From positions 1 through 10,168 of the forward strand of contig CAMHRJ010000056.1 of the NCBI GenBank assembly GCA_946187475.1: a stretch of 10,168 nucleotides of DNA, written 5' to 3'. The stretch is from an uncultured Clostridia bacterium (GTDB lineage: Bacteria; Bacillota; Clostridia; Oscillospirales; Oscillospiraceae). A program made the position numbers and the translations under genes. The notes under the pieces were generated by a model. The model saw only the letters and a list, made by a program, of their open reading frames with translations, was not told where the DNA came from and did not search any database. Below are positions 1 to 5,581 of this stretch, piece by piece (positions within the stretch are counted from its first letter, which is position 1; every line of letters begins with the position of its first letter).

Positions 1-1233
1 CTTCTCTTCGCCGGTCTCCTTGCACTTCAGAGCCTCGTCGATGGCAACGCGGATGGCATGGCTGCTCTCCGGAGCGGGAAGGATGCCCTCGACGCGTGCA
101 AACTCTTCCGCAGCCTCAAAGACCTTGGTCTGCTCCACCGCTCTGGCCTCCATGTAGCCGTCGTGGTAGAGCTGGCTCAGGGTGGAGCTCATGCCGTGGA
201 AGCGCAGACCGCCGGCGTGGTCGGCGGAGGGGATGAAGCTGCTGCCCAGGGTGTACATCTTGGCCAGGGGGCAGATCATGCCCGTGTCGCAGAAGTCGTA
301 GGCGTAGGTGCCCCGGGTGAAGCTGGGGCAGCTCTTGGGCTCCACGGCGATGATGCGGTAGTCCCGCTCACCCCGGAGCTTCTCGCCCATGAAGGGGGCG
401 ATCAGGCCGCCCAGGTTGGAGCCGCCGCCGGCGCAGCCGATGATCATGTCCGGCACGATGCCGTATTTGTCCATGGCGGTCTTGGTCTCCAGACCGATGA
501 CGCTCTGGTGCAGCAGCACCTGGTTCAGGACGCTGCCCAGCACGTAGCGGTAGCCGGGGTTGGAGGTGGCCACCTCAACGGCCTCGCTGATGGCGCAGCC
601 CAGAGAGCCGGTGGTGCCGGGGAACTGCTCCAGGATCTTGCGACCCACGGCGGTGGACTCGGAGGGAGAGGGGGTCACGCTGGCGCCGTAGGTGCGCATG
701 ACCTCGCGGCGGAAGGGCTTCTGCTCGTAGGAGCATTTGACCATGAACACCTTGCAGTCCAGCCCGAAGTAGGAGCAGGCCATGCTCAGTGCCGTGCCCC
801 ACTGGCCGGCACCGGTCTCGGTGGTGACGCCCTTCAGACCCTGCTGCTTGGCGTAGTAGGCCTGGGCGATGGCGCTGTTGAGCTTGTGGGAGCCGGAGGT
901 GTTGTTGCCCTCAAACTTGTAGTAGATCTTCGCCGGGGTCTGGAGCTTTTCCTCCAGGCAGTAGGCACGCACCAGCGGGGAGGGACGATACATCTTATAG
1001 AAATTGCGGATGTCGTCGGGGATGGGGACGAAGGCGGTGTCGTTGTCCAGCTCCTGCTTCACCAGCTCGTCGCAGAACACGGGACGCAGATCGTCAAAGC
1101 CCATGGGCTTGCCGGTGCCGGGATTCAGCAGAGGCGCGGGCTTGACTTTCATGTCGGCCCGGACGTTGTACCATGCTTTGGGCATTTCGTCTTCGGTCAG
1201 ATAGATTTTGTAGGGGATTTTCTCGTTTGCCAT
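1..1233 (-). CDS. trpB: TrpB2-type tryptophan synthase beta chain (TrpB-like PLP enzyme), 3' end cut off
   Basis: PLP-dependent enzyme that should join indole and L-serine to give L-tryptophan in the cytoplasm. The 411 visible residues read without interruption and run off the window's left edge; family members are about 450 residues, so roughly the last 40 are missing. Visible landmarks are the PLP lysine K117 in SGSHKLNSA, the catalytic-type glutamate E139 in ETGAGQWG, and the PLP-phosphate loop GCAGGGSNLGG (about 266-276). The long N-terminal part, with PSPLVRA before the PLP lysine, and the motif EVMRTYGASVTPSPS match the TrpB2 subgroup rather than the TrpA-dependent TrpB1. ATG at 1233 is chosen because GAAAGGAGC lies just upstream. 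No trpA or other trp gene is next to it on the upstream side. A tRNA-Trp T-box leader precedes it, which independently supports a tryptophan role. The subgroup assignment comes from recalled motifs, not an alignment. Confidence 0.95.
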   Translation of the reverse strand, partial: MANEKIPYKIYLTEDEMPKAWYNVRADMKVKPAPLLNPGTGKPMGFDDLRPVFCDELVKQELDNDTAFVPIPDDIRNFYKMYRPSPLVRAYCLEEKLQTPAKIYYKFEGNNTSGSHKLNSAIAQAYYAKQQGLKGVTTETGAGQWGTALSMACSYFGLDCKVFMVKCSYEQKPFRREVMRTYGASVTPSPSESTAVGRKILEQFPGTTGSLGCAISEAVEVATSNPGYRYVLGSVLNQVLLHQSVIGLETKTAMDKYGIVPDMIIGCAGGGSNLGGLIAPFMGEKLRGERDYRIIAVEPKSCPSFTRGTYAYDFCDTGMICPLAKMYTLGSSFIPSADHAGGLRFHGMSSTLSQLYHDGYMEARAVEQTKVFEAAEEFARVEGILPAPESSHAIRVAIDEALKCKETGEEK

Positions 1234-1287
1234 GATGTTTGCTCCTTTCAGCAATGATTGTGGCTTCGTTCCCTGCGGAAAGGCATG

Positions 1288-1339
1288 AAAAAAGACCTCT
1301 GTCCAACAAGGAACCCTTCGGTTCTTTGGGACAAAAGTC
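1288..1339 (-). terminator. Rho-independent terminator of the T-box (off state)
   Basis: On the minus strand GACTTTTGTCC (1339-1329) pairs along all 11 positions, counting G-U pairs, with GGACAGAGGTC (1304-1294). An upper stem AGAACC/GGTTCC closes around a short loop, and six U residues follow (1293-1288). It lies 54 bases upstream of the trpB2 start codon and just 3' of the antiterminator, so the two structures can be alternatives, as expected for a transcriptional T-box. Confidence 0.92.
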
Positions 1340-1567
1340 GTCAAACTTCTGCGGTGCCACCCAAATTGCGGAATTTTCCGCCACTCAGCGATGTGCCATC
1401 ACACATCCTTCCCTGGTAACGGGGGAAGAGCCCGTCGGACTTTACTGCTTACGCATCTCGCCCGCCCTCAGCAGTCCATTTCCGCGGCCAACACGCATCG
1501 CCATCCCACCGCCGGCGACTCTCTTGGGCGTACCGCATCCGCGTACTTCTCTGCTTCATTGGTTTAT
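1288..1567 (-). promoter_or_regulatory. T-box riboswitch, tRNA-Trp specific, controlling trpB2
   Basis: The leader has the T-box hallmarks in order. Stem I has a lower helix AGCAG (1551-1555) with CTGCT (1470-1474) and an upper helix CGCGG (1539-1543) with CCGCG (1483-1487). Between them lies a specifier loop with AGAAGUA on one side and GAAAUGGA on the other, the loop-E type arrangement of this class. The specifier triplet is UGG (1478-1476), the tryptophan codon, followed by A. Further 3' is a hairpin of GATGTG with CACATC, then the T-box sequence GGGTGGCACCGC (1362-1351). Its UGGC (1359-1356) can pair with a GCCA acceptor end; bacterial tRNA-Trp normally carries discriminator G, so this fits too. 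A terminator ends the leader. Uncharged tRNA-Trp should stabilise the antiterminator and switch trpB2 on. The 5' boundary is inferred from the promoter. Confidence 0.94.
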
Positions 1568-1573
1568 GACCGG

Positions 1574-1602
1574 AGTTTAACCGATTTAAAGCGATTTGTC
1601 AA
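1574..1602 (-). promoter_or_regulatory. Sigma-A type promoter of the T-box-trpB2 unit
   Basis: The minus strand shows a perfect -35 TTGACA (1602-1597), a 17-bp spacer and the -10 hexamer TAAACT (1579-1574). Transcription would start near 1567, a few bases before Stem I of the T-box. The tight fit between the predicted start and the first helix supports the call. Control therefore lies mainly in the leader rather than in a weak promoter. Confidence 0.85.
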
Positions 1603-1722
1603 GCGGTTTTTTCAGAAAATGGAAAAACTTTTTTCCGGAGGTGGGAAGTCCGGGCTGTGGAAAAACCGGTGGAAATTGTGGATTATGTAAATCGAGATTC
1701 CGGAAAAGCCTTGAATCTCAAC

Positions 1723-1753
1723 AAAAATGGAAGCGCAAACCGGTTGCACTTCC
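1723..1753 (-). terminator. Probable rho-independent terminator of the PMT-rpiB-DUF4015 operon
   Basis: On the minus strand GGAAGTGCAA (1753-1744) pairs over 10 positions, one of them U-G, with TTGCGCTTCC (1738-1729) around a five-base loop. ATTTTTG follows. On the plus strand the U-G pair becomes a C-A mismatch and no U tract follows, so the signal is directional. It lies about 230 bases past the stop codon of the last operon gene, with the palindromic repeat in between. Confidence 0.65.
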
Positions 1754-1813
1754 GTTATGCAATAATAGATTATGTAAACTAAAAGACACCTTTTCATAGC
1801 GGAGAAAGCTTTC

Positions 1814-1945
1814 AAATAGGAATTTGTCGGGGAGATAGATTTACGCCGCACTTCGATGGTGCTCGTAGGGGCGGGGCTTGCCCCGCCCGTTAACACAGGC
1901 ATTCGTCGGCGGGAGGGGCAAGCCCCTCCCCTACAAATTCTATTT
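1814..1945. repeat. Inverted-repeat intergenic element with two GC-rich hairpins (MITE/REP-like)
   Basis: The outer ends are inverted copies: AAATAGGAATTTGTCGGGG (1814-1832) against CCCCTACAAATTCTATTT (1928-1945), differing by one substitution and one extra base. Inside are GTAGGGG (1865-1871) and its inverse CCCCTAC (1928-1934). Two perfect hairpins have 9-bp stems and 2-base loops, at 1869-1888 (GGGCGGGGC arm) and 1911-1930 (GGGAGGGGC arm). There is no coding capacity. The form suits a non-autonomous mobile or REP-type element. Lying just 3' of a stop codon, it could also shield the mRNA end. Copies elsewhere in the genome cannot be seen from here. Confidence 0.75.
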
Positions 1946-1981
1946 CGACGCCACCGTTAAAATCCAATTTCCCGCTTACGC

Positions 1982-3070
1982 TCAGTTCGTCAGCACCCAG
2001 CTGCCCTCGGCCTGGCTGGCGGAGACAAGGGGGATGAGACGGCTTTCGGTGTCAAAATCGGGGTTGGCGGTGGTGATGGCCTCGGCCAGGCTCGCGATGG
2101 AGCCGCTGTCCGTGAAGACGAATATTCGGTCGCAGAGCTTCGACATGACGCTGAGCTCCTGGCCGGTGCGGCTGCTGTAGTCATGGAGAATGGCGTCCGG
2201 GCTCATGACCATATCCACCTTCACCCCCTCGCCGGAGAGGGCAGTACGCAGATAGCGGGCCAGACTCATGACCGCGTCCGTGGGCGTGGGCGTGGTGCTC
2301 AGCTCTGCGGAGAAGTCGAAGGCGGCAGAAGAATTGGGCATCTGCAGATAGGACAGGACGATCTCCTCAAAGCCCATGCGGGCCAGCTCCCGGCAGAGGC
2401 CGGAAATGTAATCCCGGACCACGGAGTTGTAGGGATCCAGCCAGCCGCCGTTGTTGTCGGCGTAGGCGTTGCCGTCGGTGGTGCGCAGGGCCAGGGCCTC
2501 ATAGCGTTCGGCCATGGTGGAGTCCACACAGCAGCTCACCACGGCGATGAGATGGACGCCATCGTTTGCCAGGTCCAGGAAGGTCTCGCTGAGGTCCTCC
2601 GAGCCGTTGACCTCAAAGGAGTCAGCCATGACCACGCCGGACTTCCAGCTGAGATAGCCGGAGGGCGGCTTCATCTGCAGCACCAGCGTGTCCACGCCGG
2701 TGGCGCTGACGGTTTTGGAGATGGTGTTGAGATTGTCCTTGGTGACGCCGGAGGCGGTGATGTACCGGCCATGGAGGATTCCCAGCCCCTGACCGGCGTT
2801 GGTCAGCAGGGAGCTGTAGTCCGGCTCGTCATACTGCAGCTCGGCGGGATAGACCGTGGGCGTGGGCTCCGCCGCATCGGCGGACCGGGCGCCCTTCATG
2901 ATGGGAAACTCCACCCGCAGGCCGTTGTTCTCATAGACGATATACTTCTGGCAGGAGAAGAACAGCACCACCGCCGCCAGAATCAGCACCAGCAGGACCG
3001 CCAGCAGCGTGCGCCAGAAACCGCGTTTGCCGCGCTTTCGCGCGCGGTAGACGTCAGGGCGTGCAGCCAT
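1982..3070 (-). CDS. Membrane-anchored putative glycoside hydrolase (DUF4015-like)
   Basis: The protein has 362 residues. A basic N-terminus (RARKRGKRG) and one hydrophobic segment (about 18-39) predict anchoring with the body outside. A Pro/Thr/Ala-rich linker (about 60-85) precedes the domain starting near LGILHGRYITASGV (96-109). The domain resembles the DUF4015 putative glycosidase family: beta-strand TLVLQMKPPSG (128-138), HLIAVVSC (173-180), then WLDPYNSVVRDYISGLCRELARMGFEEI (210-237). In the family the next strand normally reads like QFDYVRFP; here it is VLSYLQMP, so the acidic residue is S240. Activity is therefore doubtful. ATG at 3070 is chosen over an upstream in-frame start at 3139, which would overlap rpiB, because AAAGGA sits 8 bases before it, inside the last codons of rpiB. 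It is last in the operon, probably translationally coupled to rpiB. Substrate unknown. Confidence 0.85.
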   Translation of the reverse strand: MAARPDVYRARKRGKRGFWRTLLAVLLVLILAAVVLFFSCQKYIVYENNGLRVEFPIMKGARSADAAEPTPTVYPAELQYDEPDYSSLLTNAGQGLGILHGRYITASGVTKDNLNTISKTVSATGVDTLVLQMKPPSGYLSWKSGVVMADSFEVNGSEDLSETFLDLANDGVHLIAVVSCCVDSTMAERYEALALRTTDGNAYADNNGGWLDPYNSVVRDYISGLCRELARMGFEEIVLSYLQMPNSSAAFDFSAELSTTPTPTDAVMSLARYLRTALSGEGVKVDMVMSPDAILHDYSSRTGQELSVMSKLCDRIFVFTDSGSIASLAEAITTANPDFDTESRLIPLVSASQAEGSWVLTN

Positions 3071-3074
3071 GTAC

Positions 3075-3518
3075 TCAGTCCTTTCGCGCGTCCAGCTCGC
3101 TGATTTGCGCAATGCGGCGGGCGTGACGTCCGCCCTCAAAGTCGGTGTCCAGGAAGGTGTCCACGATCTTCAGCGCAAGGCCGCTGCCCAGCACCCGGGC
3201 GCCCAGAGCCAGAACGTTTGCGTCGTTGTGGCGGCGGGTCATCTCGGCCATGTAGCAGTCCGTGCAGTTGGCGGCGCGGACGCCCTCGATCTTGTTGGCG
3301 GCGATGGAGATGCCGATGCCGGTGCCGCAGATGATGATGCCGCGGTCACATTCGCCGCTCACCACCGCCCGGCCAACGGCCGCACCGTAGGTGGGGTAGT
3401 CACAGCTCTCTTCGCTGTAGGTGCCGAAGTCTTTATACGCCAGACCTTTTTCGTCCAGGTGCTTCATGATTTCCTGCTTCAGGGCAAAGCCCCCGTGGTC
3501 AGAACCGATGGCGATCAT
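3075..3518 (-). CDS. rpiB: Ribose-5-phosphate isomerase B
   Basis: Interconverts ribulose 5-phosphate and ribose 5-phosphate in the cytoplasm (non-oxidative pentose phosphate pathway). The 147 residues match the normal size of the RpiB/LacAB family. Visible motifs are SDHGG (6-10), CDYPTYG (39-45), the active-site loop IIICGTGIGIS with the catalytic cysteine C64, NKIEGVRAA (75-83), RRHNDANVLALGARVLG (95-111, including H97) and FEGGRHARRI (127-136). A GTGAGGT ribosome binding site precedes the ATG. It lies 34 bases after the PMT gene, and 4 bases separate its stop codon from the next start, so it is an internal operon gene. LacA/LacB galactose-6-phosphate isomerase and allose-6-phosphate isomerase are the alternatives in this family. 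With no partner subunit or tagatose genes here, RpiB is the better call. Confidence 0.95.
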   Translation of the reverse strand: MIAIGSDHGGFALKQEIMKHLDEKGLAYKDFGTYSEESCDYPTYGAAVGRAVVSGECDRGIIICGTGIGISIAANKIEGVRAANCTDCYMAEMTRRHNDANVLALGARVLGSGLALKIVDTFLDTDFEGGRHARRIAQISELDARKD

Positions 3519-3552
3519 AGAATTTACCTCACTTTAATAGAATCGTATGGCC

Positions 3553-5391
3553 TTATAATGGCCAGCTTGGGAACCATTTGAGAATCTTCCAGCTGTAATT
3601 TCGGCTGACCTCCACGCCGGTGAGTGCGGGGTAGTACAGCGCGAACAGCAGCAGGGACGCTGCCGTGAAGGCGTACATCCACTTCAGGTGGCCCCGGCGG
3701 CGCATCTCGTCAAAGACTGCGCACAGTGCCAGCAGCAGGAACACCGTGGAGGGGAAGTAGTGGTAGGCGAAGGTCAGCCGGGTGATGAACACCCAGGGCA
3801 GCAGCTGGGCCAGATAGCCCACCACGATGAACATGGCCCGGCGGTCGCCGCAGCGGGCCCAGCGCCAGCCCAGATACAGCAGACTGATCAGTCCTGCCCA
3901 GGTCAGCAGGGGACTGGTGAAGGCCGCAATGTTGGTGACGGTGTCGTTGCCGTAATCGAGATAGTAGAGGATCGGGCGAATGTCGAACAGCCACTGCCAC
4001 CACTGGGAGGAATAGGGATGCTCGGCCACGAGCCCGGCGTGGTAGGTGAACATGAAGGTCTGGTTGTCCCAGACGATCTTGGCGTACTCCCGAGAGAAAT
4101 ACATCCCCGGCGCGGAGAGCCCTTCGGCGGTGCCGTAGGGGGTGTAGCTGACGTAGTAGATCACCGCGGGCACCAGCACGAACCATACAATGCCCTGCAG
4201 GATGTTTTTTGCAAAGCCGGGCCAGAAGGCGTTGGAGGTTTGCTCCTTCTTCGCTTTCCTGCCGGCAGAGATCCAGTTCAGCACCCACAGCACACCCAGG
4301 CCTGCCCCGGCGTAGAGGCAGATCCACTTGCTGGCGGCGCCCAGACCGAAGAACACGCCGGAGAGGGCGAAGTCCCGGCCTTTGCCGCTCTCCATCCAGT
4401 TCCAGAAGAACAGATACATCAGCAGGATGAAGAACACGCCGTAGGTGTCGATGGTGGCGATGCGGGTTTGGGCGAAATGCATGAAGTCAAAGGCGAAGAT
4501 CGCCGTGCCGCAGAGGGCGATCCGGTCATCCCGGAACATCCTGCGCAGGAAGGCCCACAGGATCGGCAGCATCAGCGCCCCGAAGAGGGTGCCCATGAAC
4601 CGCCAGCCGAAGGGATTCAGGCCGAAGATGGCGATGCCGATGGAGAGAATCAGCTTTCCCAGCGGCGGGTGGGAGATCTCATAAGGCCACATGCCCCGCA
4701 TGTGCTCCAGGGCGGTGCGGGCGTGGTAGATTTCATCGAAGTAGGTGCTGTTGGAGAAGGTCATGGCCTCCGGAACCAGATCCTGCTCATCCAGCAGCGC
4801 ATCTGCACCGTCTGAGACCGTGATGCCGTCGGCTTTGATCTGTGTGCCGTCTGTGCGGTAGAAGGCCACCTCCGCCAACTCCAGATCGCTGTCTGCCGTG
4901 AGGGTGACACTTCTGGCCCAGAGGGCGCCATCGTAGGTCAGCTCCGCGTCCCGCCATTTGAAGATGTCGTTGTAGCCCTGCTCCATGACGCCGGTGCCGG
5001 TGACCACATCGTTGTCCGTGACCTTGACGCTGTATTCGCCGGTGTTCAGCCCGCAGAAGAAAAAGATGCGGTCCAGGGGTTCCTCGGCGTCGAAGGTGAA
5101 GGTGACGCTCTCTCCGGTCTGAAAGGCGTACCAGCTCTCGGGGGAGGCGGTGTTGCCCAGATTCAGAAAAGCGATGAGGGCGTAGACGGCGGTCAGCGCC
5201 AGAATGGCCCAGGGTCGGGCCCAGAGTCTGGGCGCAACCGAGGCGGGCACCTCCGGCTTCCCGACGCGGCTTCTTTTATGATCACCGTCCAGCAGCGGCC
5301 CGCGCATGCCAAACACGAAGCACGCCAAAACGAACACTGCCGCCAGGACAGGGAACAGATAGGTCAAGGGATTCAATGGTACTTCCTCCAT
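3553..5391 (-). CDS. PMT/GT39-family membrane glycosyltransferase (protein mannosyltransferase-like)
   Basis: An integral membrane enzyme of up to 612 residues, expected to move a sugar from a polyprenyl-phosphate carrier to an acceptor on the outer face of the membrane. TM1 (about 9-28) and TM2 (about 61-79) flank a basic loop that is probably cytoplasmic. Then comes a soluble, beta-rich stretch (about 87-205), then the PMT core: catalytic-type pair D219-E220 in YFDEIYHARTA, SHPPLGK (240-246), many further TM segments and HPYSSQWWQW near 450, typical of the PMT C-terminal region. The donor could be mannose or another hexose; the acceptor is unknown. Two starts compete: ATG at 5391, with GGAG only 4 bases ahead, or TTG at 5376, with GGAGG at an ideal 8 bases. 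The longer form is listed; the TTG form has 607 residues. First gene of the operon. Confidence 0.9.
   Translation of the reverse strand: MEEVPLNPLTYLFPVLAAVFVLACFVFGMRGPLLDGDHKRSRVGKPEVPASVAPRLWARPWAILALTAVYALIAFLNLGNTASPESWYAFQTGESVTFTFDAEEPLDRIFFFCGLNTGEYSVKVTDNDVVTGTGVMEQGYNDIFKWRDAELTYDGALWARSVTLTADSDLELAEVAFYRTDGTQIKADGITVSDGADALLDEQDLVPEAMTFSNSTYFDEIYHARTALEHMRGMWPYEISHPPLGKLILSIGIAIFGLNPFGWRFMGTLFGALMLPILWAFLRRMFRDDRIALCGTAIFAFDFMHFAQTRIATIDTYGVFFILLMYLFFWNWMESGKGRDFALSGVFFGLGAASKWICLYAGAGLGVLWVLNWISAGRKAKKEQTSNAFWPGFAKNILQGIVWFVLVPAVIYYVSYTPYGTAEGLSAPGMYFSREYAKIVWDNQTFMFTYHAGLVAEHPYSSQWWQWLFDIRPILYYLDYGNDTVTNIAAFTSPLLTWAGLISLLYLGWRWARCGDRRAMFIVVGYLAQLLPWVFITRLTFAYHYFPSTVFLLLALCAVFDEMRRRGHLKWMYAFTAASLLLFALYYPALTGVEVSRNYSWKILKWFPSWPL
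5385..5389 (-). promoter_or_regulatory. GGAGG ribosome binding site that may set a TTG start for the PMT gene
   Basis: GGAGG (5389-5385, minus strand) lies inside the first codons of the longest reading frame and exactly 8 bases before the in-frame TTG at 5376-5374. It is a much better Shine-Dalgarno site than the one in front of ATG 5391, so the true start may be the TTG. The choice removes only five residues. Confidence 0.55.
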
Positions 5392-5414
5392 CTGTCTCCA
5401 TACTGAGACACTCT

Positions 5415-5444
5415 ATTATAGTACACCCAAACCACCCTTGTCCA
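5415..5444 (-). promoter_or_regulatory. Promoter of the PMT-rpiB-DUF4015 operon
   Basis: The minus strand has -35 TGGACA (5444-5439, one base off consensus), an 18-bp spacer and a perfect -10 TATAAT (5420-5415). Transcription would start near 5408, giving a leader of about 17 bases to ATG 5391 or about 32 bases to TTG 5376. The latter length suits the GGAGG site better. Confidence 0.8.
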
Positions 5445-5505
5445 GCAGAAAGGGGCGTATTTTTCAAAACCGACAGTTTGTTCAAAAAAATGTTACAAAA
5501 TCCGC

Positions 5506-5533
5506 TTGATAAAAAATTAATATTTGATATAAT
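5506..5533 (+). promoter_or_regulatory. Promoter of the acyltransferase-PAP2 operon
   Basis: -35 TTGATA (5506-5511), a 16-bp spacer and -10 TATAAT (5528-5533), the latter preceded by TGA to give an extended -10 TGnTATAAT. The start would be near 5540. It diverges from the PMT operon promoter; the two -35 boxes are about 60 bp apart in AT-rich DNA, so one regulator could in principle touch both. Confidence 0.85.
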
Positions 5534-5534
5534 A

Positions 5535-5570
5535 CTTTCCTACCCAAGAGTTTTGGGTAATTTAGGAAAG
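5535..5570 (+). promoter_or_regulatory. Dyad over the transcription start of the acyltransferase operon (possible operator or 5' hairpin)
   Basis: TACCCAA (5541-5547) and TTGGGTA (5553-5559) are perfect inverted copies around GAGTT. A wider pair, CTTTCCTA (5535-5542) and TAGGAAAG (5563-5570), extends the symmetry. The predicted start near 5540 cuts through the left arm, so only the inner hairpin would form in RNA, while the full dyad exists only in DNA. That favours an operator, but neither role is shown. The Shine-Dalgarno GGAAGG (5571-5576) begins immediately after the dyad. Confidence 0.4.
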
Positions 5571-5581
5571 GAAGGATCGTC

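Larger units (their letters stand above)
1603..1981. other. Gene-free spacer between trpB2 leader and the glycosyltransferase operon
   Basis: No open reading frame here has a convincing ribosome binding site or protein-like composition. The stretch is AT-richer than its surroundings. It holds a probable terminator (1723-1753), a palindromic repeat (1814-1945), a small dyad GAGATTC/GAATCTC (1694-1700 and 1713-1719) and an 11-bp direct repeat GATTATGTAAA (1681-1691 and 1768-1778). The last two have no function I can name. Confidence 0.7.

Noticed and set aside
58..1257. Long plus-strand open frame of about 400 codons over trpB2.
   Set aside because: It is the antisense of a well-recognised gene in GC-rich DNA, with Gly/Ala/Val/His-biased composition and no ribosome binding site.
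1629..1650. CCGGA/TCCGG dyad next to a run of T as a plus-strand terminator.
   Set aside because: The T run precedes the dyad on the plus strand and becomes A on the minus strand, so it is wrongly placed for termination either way.
1391..1690. Possible small genes in the T-box and spacer region.
   Set aside because: The region is explained by the RNA leader and promoter; none of the frames has a start signal or recognisable sequence.
1660..1692. DnaA-box-like sequences (TGTGGAAAA and TGTGGATTA) in an AT-rich stretch, suggesting an origin.
   Set aside because: Only two imperfect boxes, no cluster, no dnaA or dnaN nearby, and the stretch sits upstream of the trpB2 promoter. Chance is the simpler explanation.
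1681..1778. Direct repeat GATTATGTAAA (two copies 87 bp apart) as an attachment site or regulator box.
   Set aside because: Only 11 bp, no integrase nearby, and no promoter arranged around it; too weak to call.
3070..3139. Upstream in-frame start that would lengthen the DUF4015-like protein by 23 residues.
   Set aside because: It would overlap rpiB by more than 60 bases, and the ATG at 3070 has a well-spaced ribosome binding site.
3688..4815. Plus-strand open frame of 375 codons opposite the PMT gene.
   Set aside because: Shadow of the PMT coding strand; no ribosome binding site and a composition unlike real proteins.
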